This document shows, piece after piece, positions 54,382-61,643 of a stretch of 64,000 bases of DNA (the first letter of the stretch is position 1; every line of letters starts with the position of its first letter). Under the pieces are notes generated by a model. That model saw only the letters and a list, made by a program, of their open reading frames with translations. It did no database searches and was not told the DNA's origin. Source of the stretch: a candidate division LCP-89 bacterium B3_LCP (GTDB taxonomy: Bacteria; Electryoneota; B3-LCP); the NCBI GenBank assembly GCA_005223185.1, contig NJBN01000002.1, forward strand, positions 186,001 to 250,000, written 5' to 3'. The position numbers were made by a program, and so were the translations under genes.

Positions 54382-55266
54382 TTATGCTTTTCTTTGTGCA
54401 GCTCTAAGTGTATTTTTCAGCAGCATTGCGATGGTCATCGGTCCCACGCCGCCCGGTACCGGCGTGATCGCTTCGGCGACTTCTCGGGCTGAATCGAAAT
54501 GTACGTCACCCACTAAGCGGTATCCCTTTTCATTGACCTCTTTGGGAACTTCTACCCGGTTTACACCAACGTCTATCACCACGCATCCGGGCTTGATCAT
54601 ATCCCCATGAATCATCTCCGGACTGCCGATGGCTGCGACGACGATATCCGCCTGCTTCAGGAAATACGTCAAATCCCCACTGCGGGAATGACACAGCGTT
54701 ACAGTGGCATTTCCGCCGGGGGCTTTGCGCGATAAGAGCGTTGCTAACGGTCTGCCCACGATGGAACTACGTCCGACTATTACAACGTGCCTGCCTGCTG
54801 GATCGTATCCACTCCGCATTAACAGTTCAATAACACCGGCAGGTGTACAGGGTGCAAAAGCTTCCCTGCCCGATGGAAGGCGACCGACATTGTAGGGGTT
54901 AAAACAATCCACGTCTTTGTTGGGATCCACCGCCTCTATAACTTCAGTTTCATCCAGATGATCCGGCAGTGGAAGCTGCACCAGGAATCCCGATATGTCG
55001 GGATCAAGGTTAAATTGAGTCACCCATTTCATTAGTTCAGCTTGCGTAGTATCCGGAGGGAGTTTCTGCGTTACCGAATGAAAACCGACAGCCTCACAGG
55101 CTTTGCCCTTCATGCGGACATAGGTTCTCGACGCTGGATCATCACCCACCAGTATGAAACCCAATCCGGGCACGATGCCTTTTCCTTTGAGTTTCTTGGT
55201 TTCCTCGGCAATTTCCCCTTTGATTTGCCCGGAAATCGCCTTACCATCTATGATTTTGGCTGACAT
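54382..55266 (-). CDS. folD: bifunctional methylenetetrahydrofolate dehydrogenase/cyclohydrolase FolD
   Basis: A 294-residue cytoplasmic enzyme of one-carbon metabolism. Typical blocks are all present: YVRMKGKACEAVGF (Tyr-x3-Lys catalytic pair), GFLVQLPLPDHL, KDVDCFNPYNVGRL, PCTPAGVIELL, VVIVGRSSIVGRPLATLL (NAD(P) site) and VPGGVGPMTIAMLLKNT. Cys in KDVDCF replaces the more common Gly. GGAGA lies 7 bases before the ATG. Length is normal for the family. It is the first gene of the minus-strand run, so the downstream envelope genes may be transcribed partly from the folD promoter. Confidence 0.95.
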   Translation of the reverse strand: MSAKIIDGKAISGQIKGEIAEETKKLKGKGIVPGLGFILVGDDPASRTYVRMKGKACEAVGFHSVTQKLPPDTTQAELMKWVTQFNLDPDISGFLVQLPLPDHLDETEVIEAVDPNKDVDCFNPYNVGRLPSGREAFAPCTPAGVIELLMRSGYDPAGRHVVIVGRSSIVGRPLATLLSRKAPGGNATVTLCHSRSGDLTYFLKQADIVVAAIGSPEMIHGDMIKPGCVVIDVGVNRVEVPKEVNEKGYRLVGDVHFDSAREVAEAITPVPGGVGPMTIAMLLKNTLRAAQRKA

Positions 55267-55383
55267 GAATTCTCCTATCTAAGTAATGATCCTGTTGGCA
55301 TTAAAGTTCCGTCCCTTCGTTACAGCTTCCCGTCATTTTTCTCGCACTCGCAAGTCAAACTGCTCAGGTTTCTTCTGCAGTTT

Positions 55384-56097
55384 CTAGTTTGTCTTTGGTA
55401 ACTTTAAAAACATATTCCGCCCGAGTTCAATTTCATCAATATGTCCAGCTACTTTATTATCGTCTGTTTTAAAGTGCATATGCATATTAGTAGTATGATG
55501 AGTAAATATTGCTTTGTGCTTATTTGAGTAAAACCCTAATATTGTTGCATTAACATTAATTAGCTTTCCATTTAGACCAGATTCAATATGTTTGCGATGA
55601 GTATGGTTCACATCCTCAGGATTCCAATTAATCACATGCCAGGTAATTGATTTTGCATTACCAGTAATCAAAAAAGGAAATGGTTCTTCAATGTTTACAC
55701 CACTCTGCAGTGCTATTTTTTCAATATAATTTTCTAACTGTTTATGAGAAATAATCTCATTAGATATTTTTGATTCCTCCCACTCTTTAATTTGTGTGTA
55801 CACAAGCAGTGAAGCCTTTTTCTCGAAGGAGGTATCAAATGAAAGCTTTCCATGTGATACGAATGAATTATAGGGCACACCATCAAATATTTGAATCTCG
55901 CCCTTTAAATTTTCGAGTGCACCTAAAGCATATAACCCATCTTTGTTTTGCAGTTCTGAAAGGGAATATTTAGCAGAGATATCCCCTTTATGCATGAAGT
56001 TTTTTAACGCACCTGCATGTTCAACCTTATAGTCCTCAGCATAAGTGGTGCCACAGAGAAAAGCCAAGCTTAGAATTAGACCGGATATTATTTTCAT
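55384..56097 (-). CDS. exported acetolactate-decarboxylase-like protein
   Basis: A 237-residue protein with a signal peptide (MKIISGLILSLAFLCGTTYA). The layout follows alpha-acetolactate decarboxylase. YSLSELQNKDGLYALGALENLKGEIQIFDGVPY matches the N-terminal GxGTFxxLDGExxxxDG region. HVINWNPEDV and the C-terminal HHTTNMHMHF..VAGHIDEIEL match the zinc-ligand His-x-His and following GHV/I-D-x-E region. Known enzymes make acetoin from acetolactate; some are secreted. The gene is visibly richer in A and T than its neighbours, suggesting recent transfer. A 12-codon frame with a good ribosome binding site (56094-56132) overlaps its start (TGA/ATG) and may couple translation. Confidence 0.7.
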   Translation of the reverse strand: MKIISGLILSLAFLCGTTYAEDYKVEHAGALKNFMHKGDISAKYSLSELQNKDGLYALGALENLKGEIQIFDGVPYNSFVSHGKLSFDTSFEKKASLLVYTQIKEWEESKISNEIISHKQLENYIEKIALQSGVNIEEPFPFLITGNAKSITWHVINWNPEDVNHTHRKHIESGLNGKLINVNATILGFYSNKHKAIFTHHTTNMHMHFKTDDNKVAGHIDEIELGRNMFLKLPKTN

Positions 56098-56167
56098 TTG
56101 ATACTTTCTTTAATTATGACTATTGCTTTCATGCGCGTTCCTCCAGATCTTCTTTAACGTCCACTAC

Positions 56168-56716
56168 CTATATCCCCACCCCCACATGAAACCCATAGAA
56201 GTCTCCACCATTGCCGTTTGAATCGGATATCTGTTTGTAGTAGCCGATCCCGATGTTGAACAGAAAGGATAGACTACTTCGTATCTCTGCTCCTGCATAA
56301 GTGCGATCAGAGACCGCGGAAATCGGATTTCCCCAGGTGCGCAGGAGTACAACGCGGGCTTCGCTGAAAACACCAAAATCCGGCATTGACGGGGGGGAAA
56401 ATATGCTTTGATAGCCAATCCCGAAGCGTCCACCGGAAATACCAGGGCTGAGCGTGATGCTGAGATTGTTCAGCCAGGTTTTATTATCACGGTCTCTTTC
56501 GAACATGTGCACATACCGCGATGTTATAGACCAACGGTCAGGAGTTCCCCATTCGATAGAAGTGATGGGTAAAATGACGTCCTGATCGCTCAGGCGCAGC
56601 ATTCCACGCGAATTTTGAGATTTCTTTTGCTTCCCTTCCTGGCTCCAGACCGGTTGGGCCAATAGAAATAAAAGCAAAACGGCATACGCCACCTTGAGTA
56701 TATATCGAAATTTCAT
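56168..56716 (-). CDS. small exported outer-membrane-like protein
   Basis: About 182 residues from ATG 56716. AGAGGGA lies 3 bases upstream, whereas the longer start at 56746 lies before it. The signal peptide is MKFRYILKVAYAVLLLFLLAQPVWSQ. The mature part shows alternating polar/hydrophobic strands with aromatic residues (WSITSRYVHMFERD, RFGIGYQSIF, FLFNIGIGYYKQI, FYGFHVGVGI), as in a small beta-barrel. There is no known family motif, and location in the outer membrane is an inference. It has its own good promoter at 56768-56796. Confidence 0.6.
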   Translation of the reverse strand: MKFRYILKVAYAVLLLFLLAQPVWSQEGKQKKSQNSRGMLRLSDQDVILPITSIEWGTPDRWSITSRYVHMFERDRDNKTWLNNLSITLSPGISGGRFGIGYQSIFSPPSMPDFGVFSEARVVLLRTWGNPISAVSDRTYAGAEIRSSLSFLFNIGIGYYKQISDSNGNGGDFYGFHVGVGI

Positions 56717-56767
56717 GTTCCCTCTTTTACAAAAAATAGAATTCAAATTAGAGTCACCTACTTATTA

Positions 56768-56796
56768 AATATAGAACAACTCCTTGAATATTTCAA
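56768..56796 (-). promoter_or_regulatory. sigma-70-type promoter for the outer-membrane-like protein
   Basis: On the minus strand TTGAAA (56796-56791), 17 bases, TATATT (56773-56768), about 52 bases before ATG 56716. Confidence 0.55.
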
Positions 56797-56855
56797 TTAT
56801 AATATGCTCGTTCTTTCTTTACCGATGGTGGAAGACTTATTGGCAAGATGAACTC

Positions 56856-56884
56856 TTGACATTAAGTAAATAGGTGCTTATATT
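56856..56884 (+). promoter_or_regulatory. sigma-70-type promoter for the small membrane protein
   Basis: TTGACA (56856-56861), 17 bases, TATATT (56879-56884), followed by a ~105-base leader to ATG 56998. The -35 is perfect. Confidence 0.6.
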
Positions 56885-56997
56885 CCTGAAGGTATCTTTG
56901 CACGCATTGACTGGTTCAAGTTTAAAACGCTTGCCTTACAAGTTCGAGACAATGATTTGATTCCGTTTGCAGGCATAAACAAAAGGAAGGTTCAATC

Positions 56998-57324
56998 ATG
57001 TCGAAAATTCTGAAAATTTTAACCACGATCTTCGGGCTGCTTTATGTTCTGTTTTTGATCAGTGGATCATACGGACATTCAGGGTCCGAACCCCTTGTAA
57101 TCTACATTATGTTCGCAGTCTTTCTGATAGGTTACGTGACGATGTGGAAGAATGAACTTTACTGTGGATTGATATTCGTGCTCTGGTGGATTGGAATGTG
57201 GTACCTGGGAGTTTTTGTCGCAGAACAAGATAAGGGGGCTGCTGTGGTTATGGGTTTTCCCCTGTTCATCATAGCGATTCTGTTCATTATTTCGGGAATT
57301 AAAAAGAAGAAAGCAACACAATAA
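56998..57324 (+). CDS. small four-helix membrane protein of unknown function
   Basis: A 108-residue protein with four hydrophobic segments (ILTTIFGLLYVLFLISG, LVIYIMFAVFLIGYVTMW, YCGLIFVLWWIGMWYLGVF, VVMGFPLFIIAILFIISG) and a Lys-rich end. AAGGAAGG is a ribosome binding site ahead of the ATG. No family motif is recognised. It has its own promoter and stands alone between minus-strand genes, followed by hairpin array B. I cannot assign a function. Confidence 0.65.
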   Translation: MSKILKILTTIFGLLYVLFLISGSYGHSGSEPLVIYIMFAVFLIGYVTMWKNELYCGLIFVLWWIGMWYLGVFVAEQDKGAAVVMGFPLFIIAILFIISGIKKKKATQ

Positions 57325-57345
57325 TCAGTGCAATGGTTTTAAAGC

Positions 57346-57553
57346 GTCCCACTTCAGTGGGACAGCATTAATATAGTCCGGGAATTCATTCCCGGATAAT
57401 TGGGTGATATGGGCTTACCCCCGCTAACATCCGAATGAATTCGGATGCCCAAATTTTGAGTAAAGTCGCTGAAGCGACTGTTGAGGTTATAGGATATGAC
57501 CATTGGTTTTAACCAATTTACGTAAAAATTGGGCATAGGATTTTAATCCTATG
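57346..57553. repeat. intergenic hairpin array with constant TTYA centre (array B, six hairpins)
   Basis: Six palindromes in 208 bases: GTCCCAC-TTCA-GTGGGAC (57346-57363), CCGGGAA-TTCA-TTCCCGG (57378-57395), CATCCGAA-TGAA-TTCGGATG (57428-57447), GTCGC-TGAA-GCGAC (57465-57478), ATTGGT-TTTA-ACCAAT (57502-57517) and CATAGGAT-TTTA-ATCCTATG (57534-57553). Stems are unrelated, but each centre is TTCA/TTTA or its complement TGAA. The gap 57325-57608 holds no gene. Confidence 0.8.
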
Positions 57554-57608
57554 GTGTTAAGGCAATCAATTAATGTCCATTATTGTGGGGCACCTGTTCA
57601 GCGTTCCG

Positions 57609-58721
57609 TCATTTCCCGCGCGCCCGCTCATCAAACCATTCAGGTTTCTCACGTGGTTTGTAGCGACCGTATATTAGCGGATGCAGCCACAGCAGGATTA
57701 CTCTGGCAAAGTGCGATTGGGTAGCTAACCTTGCTGCTGTTATGTGCATCCAGTTATCCGGTTGCGACCAGGGGCAGGATGCAATGCAGATCCCGCAATC
57801 AGTTCCCACCTTTGACCAGTAACGGTAGCATTTCAATTCGTCGATCTGCCATTTATCAGCGCCTCGGCTCCGGATTTTCCCACCTGTCGGAATTGAACCC
57901 GAAGGGCATGCTTCAGCACACAGCTTGCACATAGTGCAGAAATCGTGAACACCTATGTCCACAGGCGTATCGCATATCAGCGGTAGATCGGTAGTTACCG
58001 TTGCCAGCCTGAGGCAGTTTCCGTACTCCCTGGTGAGTAAAAAACCACAGCGACCCAACTCACCTAAACCTGCCTCAACTGCCAGCGGGACCGGCAAAAC
58101 CTGGTAGTTGCGGAAATGGTGCGCGCGTGCCCGGTAACCCAGCATCCTCATATAAGCCGCCAAGATCACCGCTACATGTGCTGAAAAAGCATAAACCCTT
58201 AATGTTTCACTCATCTCTGGTATTCCCGGCGCAGTACGGATCATTTCAATATTCTGACGAAAACCCAGGCTTATGGCAAACTGATGCTTGAGTACTATCG
58301 GTGACCCCCACTCCTCTTCGGGATTATTCATCCTCCCCCGGTGGCTGTAGATGTAGGCGGGATTCAGACGGCTGATCCCCACCAGATCCGCACCCAGGTT
58401 TTTTGCCAGAGCTTTTATCTTCCTGACCGCCCGTTCAGGTGATATATCGACAGTCCGGGATGCGGGTGATCCATCGACCATCTCCGGTCTTCCTAGATTT
58501 CTTGCTAGCCAATCTGGTGCATACAGCAGGGCTTTATCAGCGTCACTCGCGTAGAGCCCCAATTTCAACCGTGCCCGGATATCATCATCCGCTTCCTTCC
58601 ATTCGGGATGACGCTGGTAGAAATCGGAGTATTCTTCCGTCCCCGCCTTTAAATCATGCCGGCTGAAAACGCAATCACGCTCATCGAATCTTTCTGGCTT
58701 TCCCACGATAGTCACAAACAT
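57609..58721 (-). CDS. reductive-dehalogenase-like iron-sulfur protein, no Tat signal
   Basis: A 370-residue protein. Two ferredoxin-type cluster motifs are at the C-terminal side: CTMCKLCAEACPSGSIP and CGICIASCPWSQP, spaced as in reductive dehalogenases (RdhA) and epoxyqueuosine reductase. Upstream, ADLVGISRLNP and the VEAGLGELGRCGFLLT block fit the cobamide-binding RdhA core. It lacks the Tat signal and is shorter than respiratory RdhA, so it is probably a cytoplasmic enzyme. Dehalogenation is not proven. Start ATG 58721 follows AAGGG too closely; GTG 58715 with better spacing is an alternative. A palindrome overlaps its -35 box. Confidence 0.75.
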   Translation of the reverse strand: MFVTIVGKPERFDERDCVFSRHDLKAGTEEYSDFYQRHPEWKEADDDIRARLKLGLYASDADKALLYAPDWLARNLGRPEMVDGSPASRTVDISPERAVRKIKALAKNLGADLVGISRLNPAYIYSHRGRMNNPEEEWGSPIVLKHQFAISLGFRQNIEMIRTAPGIPEMSETLRVYAFSAHVAVILAAYMRMLGYRARAHHFRNYQVLPVPLAVEAGLGELGRCGFLLTREYGNCLRLATVTTDLPLICDTPVDIGVHDFCTMCKLCAEACPSGSIPTGGKIRSRGADKWQIDELKCYRYWSKVGTDCGICIASCPWSQPDNWMHITAARLATQSHFARVILLWLHPLIYGRYKPREKPEWFDERARGK

Positions 58722-58748
58722 CCCTTCACGAAGATGATATAATTGCTA

Positions 58749-58777
58749 AAAATACCACAAAAAAAAGAATATGTCAA
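58749..58777 (-). promoter_or_regulatory. sigma-70-type promoter for the RdhA-like gene
   Basis: Minus strand TTGACA (58777-58772), 17 bases, TATTTT (58754-58749), 28 bases before ATG 58721. The -35 lies in the palindrome at 58764-58791. Confidence 0.6.
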
Positions 58778-58791
58778 GCGACATATTCTTT
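58764..58791. promoter_or_regulatory. perfect 12-bp palindrome over the -35 box (candidate operator)
   Basis: AAAGAATATGTC (58764-58775) and GACATATTCTTT (58780-58791) are perfect inverted repeats around AAGC. The position over the -35 element suits a repressor site. A terminator-like hairpin is the alternative. Confidence 0.5.
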
Positions 58792-58828
58792 CTGTTAGCT
58801 GGAGATTTCTGGAGTTCCTTATGTCTCT

Positions 58829-58952
58829 GCACCGGACTAAAGTTCCGGTGCTCATTTCTAAATCCAATTGAATAAATTCAATGAACGACTATCTACTCAG
58901 TCTCTTTAGAGACTTGAATCCACATAGTGAGCACCCGACTTTTAATCGGGTG
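58829..58952. repeat. intergenic hairpin array with constant TTYA centre (array C, four hairpins)
   Basis: Four palindromes: GCACCGGA..TCCGGTGC around TAAA (58829-58851), ATTGAA-TAAA-TTCAAT (58867-58882), AGTCTC-TTTA-GAGACT (58899-58914) and CACCCGA..TCGGGTG around TTTA (58932-58952). The design is the same as at 22120 and 57346, with different stems. The gap 58792-58971 holds no gene. Confidence 0.75.
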
Positions 58953-58971
58953 AGATAGAATATCCTATCCG

Positions 58972-60990
58972 TCACTTCATCAAAATCATCTTCCCGGTAT
59001 GCACTCTGTTTTCCATCATCAGGCGGTAGATGTAAACACCGGACGGAAGCCCCGAACCATCGAATTCAATTTCGTGATAACCACTTTGCAGTCTTCCTGC
59101 AAACAGATGAGTTTTTTCTACCTGCTTAACCGGCCTACCGTGAACGTCGAATACCATCAGTTCTACGCTGCCCGCAGTTTCTAAATAGAAACCGATGGTC
59201 GCTACCGGATTAAACGGGTTGGGCAATACCTGAACGACTTCCGATAACTCTGATGATGCCGATGAGTCACCGGTTATTATGTCCCCTATATTACTACTCT
59301 GGATCGTTGATCCCAACTTATCGAACGGGATTGTGTCTCTACTGCAGATAGACCCTGGATATGAACCCAAACAGGCGATCATTTGATAACTGCCTGCAGG
59401 CGCGTTGGCGGGGACGCGCTGTGACCGATCACGATCCACAGAGCTATTCCCCGCCAATGTCAGGCTTACCGGGCCCAAAACCGGTCCGTACTGAGTATTA
59501 TCGGGTAGAATGATGTAAACCCAGAGGTCAGATTCATGTTCGACGTCATCCGAATTTTCCACCATTATGTTGTAATTAAAAGTAGCTCCAGAGGCAGGAA
59601 TTATAATCGGCGGATTCTCCGGAGTAAGGACAATATCCAGGAAAATACCAGCCAATGCCGCTCCTGCATCTATGCGTAAGAGACCCTCAAATCCGGGATT
59701 CAATGAATCAATTTCCACCGATGTTGCTAGAATGTGATCGACAATTTCTTCATTAGTCAGCGTCAGGTCCGCCGCCCATATAAAACTGGCGAGCCCTGAA
59801 GCCAGCGCCGCCGATCCAGAAGTACCGCTCCACATATCGTAGTTGTCAGAGGGGAACGTACTCAGAATGTCTATTCCCGGTGCGAACACGTCCACCCAGT
59901 ACCCGTAGTTTGCGAACGGTGCAAGGTGATCATCTGCATCCGTGGAACTTACCGCCAGCACGTTATCACACGCTGCTGGATAGATTGGTATCATACCACC
60001 ATCACCCCCGGCAGCAGCTACCACTACCACGCCTTCACTCCAGGCATAATCTAATACAACCTGAAGATAGTAGGGCAGGGTCGGTGATCCCCAGGACAGA
60101 TTAATGACGTCCGCTCCGTTTTCCACGCAGTATGTTATCCCCTCGATGCCGGTGACGATATAGAAATCCTCACCAACCTTCGCCGTCATGATTTTGGCTT
60201 TGCAGCCCAAACTGGCAATCCCAACGTAATTGTCTGTAACAGCGGATACGCCACCCGAAACGAACGTTCCATGCCCTGATGACAACGGTGATTCCTGCAC
60301 GATGTTATCGTTATCGTAGAAATTCCATCCCCAAAAATCATCGACGAAGCCGTTGCCTTCATCGTCTATGTTATTCCATTCTGATGGATCCACGATACCG
60401 TTGCCATTCAGATCCTCTCCAGGATTTATCCAGAGGTTGCCTCGCAGGTCTTCATGCGTGGTATCGATCCCCATATCAACCACGCCGATGATGATCTCTT
60501 CGCTTCCTAAGCTGTAATCGAAGGCGGTTTCCGCGTTTATATGCGTCAGCGCCCACTGAGCGTAATAAAGGGAATCATTGGGCGTGTGCAGAGGGTGGAA
60601 GACGTAATACGGTTCAGCGTGAGTAACCGCACTGGCAACTGAATAAGCCGCGGTAATGCCGGATAAACTCACTTCCGGAGAAAATTCCAGTAGGTAGAAT
60701 CGGGATAAAGCGGGATAATGGGAATTCTCGCGGTTTCTCACATTGGGGAAAAGCTTGCTCATGGAATACACGCCATAACTTCTAGCCAGGTTGTCAAGCT
60801 CAGCTATACCGGTCAGCGCCAAATCTGATTCGTTACTGATTTCCAGCGGTACTAAAGCCGCATCCACTTCGATTACTAAACGACCTTGCCATTCGTTGTT
60901 CGCGGTGAGGAGTGGGGGAGATGCTATACTTACCACTCCGATGAGAATGCATAGAACGAAAACAGCGCCAAAATGATAAAAATACCTCAT
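58972..60990 (-). CDS. subtilisin-like serine protease (S8) with type IX sorting domain
   Basis: A 672-residue protein with a signal peptide and GGAGG 8 bases before the ATG. The catalytic triad is Asp172 (GVVDMGID), His240 (SGHGTFVSG) and Ser391 (SGTSGSAALASG). Between Asp and His there is a DLNGNGIVDPSEWNNIDDEGNG loop, rich in Asp/Asn and probably calcium-binding. After the protease domain come a beta-domain (~450-560) and the sorting domain (VLPNPFNPVATIGFYLETAGSV..SGVYIYRLMMENR). It should be exported through the outer membrane and either released or surface-bound. Confidence 0.92.
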   Translation of the reverse strand: MRYFYHFGAVFVLCILIGVVSIASPPLLTANNEWQGRLVIEVDAALVPLEISNESDLALTGIAELDNLARSYGVYSMSKLFPNVRNRENSHYPALSRFYLLEFSPEVSLSGITAAYSVASAVTHAEPYYVFHPLHTPNDSLYYAQWALTHINAETAFDYSLGSEEIIIGVVDMGIDTTHEDLRGNLWINPGEDLNGNGIVDPSEWNNIDDEGNGFVDDFWGWNFYDNDNIVQESPLSSGHGTFVSGGVSAVTDNYVGIASLGCKAKIMTAKVGEDFYIVTGIEGITYCVENGADVINLSWGSPTLPYYLQVVLDYAWSEGVVVVAAAGGDGGMIPIYPAACDNVLAVSSTDADDHLAPFANYGYWVDVFAPGIDILSTFPSDNYDMWSGTSGSAALASGLASFIWAADLTLTNEEIVDHILATSVEIDSLNPGFEGLLRIDAGAALAGIFLDIVLTPENPPIIIPASGATFNYNIMVENSDDVEHESDLWVYIILPDNTQYGPVLGPVSLTLAGNSSVDRDRSQRVPANAPAGSYQMIACLGSYPGSICSRDTIPFDKLGSTIQSSNIGDIITGDSSASSELSEVVQVLPNPFNPVATIGFYLETAGSVELMVFDVHGRPVKQVEKTHLFAGRLQSGYHEIEFDGSGLPSGVYIYRLMMENRVHTGKMILMK

Positions 60991-61109
60991 GGTCTTACCT
61001 CCATATTATTAGAATCGTTTCGTCCACCCTTTACAATAACCCAGGTGGTATCGAGTAGCGACGGATGTGTTATCTATTGCGAGCGTCTGGAAATGTATTG
61101 CTTCTATAT

Positions 61110-61137
61110 AATATACAAGAAAAAATGACAATGTCAA
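61110..61137 (-). promoter_or_regulatory. sigma-70-type promoter for the subtilase gene
   Basis: Minus strand TTGACA (61137-61132), 16 bases, TATATT (61115-61110), with a ~115-base leader to the ATG at 60990. Confidence 0.55.
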
Positions 61138-61313
61138 GGGGTGCAGAAGATTGCGCATTTCACGTCCAGTCCGAGTGACAGAAATGGCGAGTAATTCGGG
61201 TTGATTTTCAGGAGATGGTGATTCTTCGTGCTGGGCTGGCGTCAAATGTGACGGACATATTGTGGCGGACAGATTTGGACGACGTTTTTGTCGGGGTGGG
61301 GGAAGATACAACC

Positions 61314-61409
61314 GGGACATCCCCTTGAGGGCCCCTACGGGGAAGCTGTCCCGGCCACCCGTTCAGGGGGGCAGCAGTTCGAAGAGTGGCAGGGACAGCT
61401 TGATGTCCC
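61314..61409. repeat. long imperfect hairpin element in the 653-base gap 60991-61643
   Basis: GGGACATC (61314-61321) pairs with GATGTCCC (61402-61409), and AAGCTGTCCC (61343-61352) pairs with GGGACAGCTT (61392-61401), leaving a side hairpin CCCC-TAC-GGGG. Further on in the gap are GGGTT..AACCC around GCGCTACGCTT (about 61540-61560) and AGAC-TAAA-GTCT (61569-61580). Apart from these, the subtilase promoter and the REP hairpin, I see no gene in the gap. Confidence 0.5.
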
Positions 61410-61605
61410 TGCTTTGGTAAAAATGTCACTCTGAATATAATGTTGTGTATAATGGGCTATATGTATAATATAATAAACAATTGGTGGAAAGTCAAGAGGA
61501 GAGTGGGGGAGTTGGGGGTGAGGGGGTATATAGCCTGTTGGGTTGCGCTACGCTTAACCCAACCTACGAGACTAAAGTCTTTCCGGGATAATACTCTAAC
61601 TATCC

Positions 61606-61633
61606 TGTCATTCCCGCGTCCGCGGGAATGACA
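61606..61633. repeat. REP-type palindrome
   Basis: TGTCATTCCCGCG (61606-61618) and CGCGGGAATGACA (61621-61633) are perfect 13-base inverted repeats with a 2-base loop, just 3' of the VCBS-repeat gene. It is a widespread kind of repetitive extragenic palindrome and may protect or end the transcript. Confidence 0.7.
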
Positions 61634-61643
61634 CACTCGCCCC

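Noticed and set aside
57346-57553. CRISPR array
   Set aside because: Only the 4-base hairpin centre repeats; there are no constant repeats with unique spacers and no cas genes.
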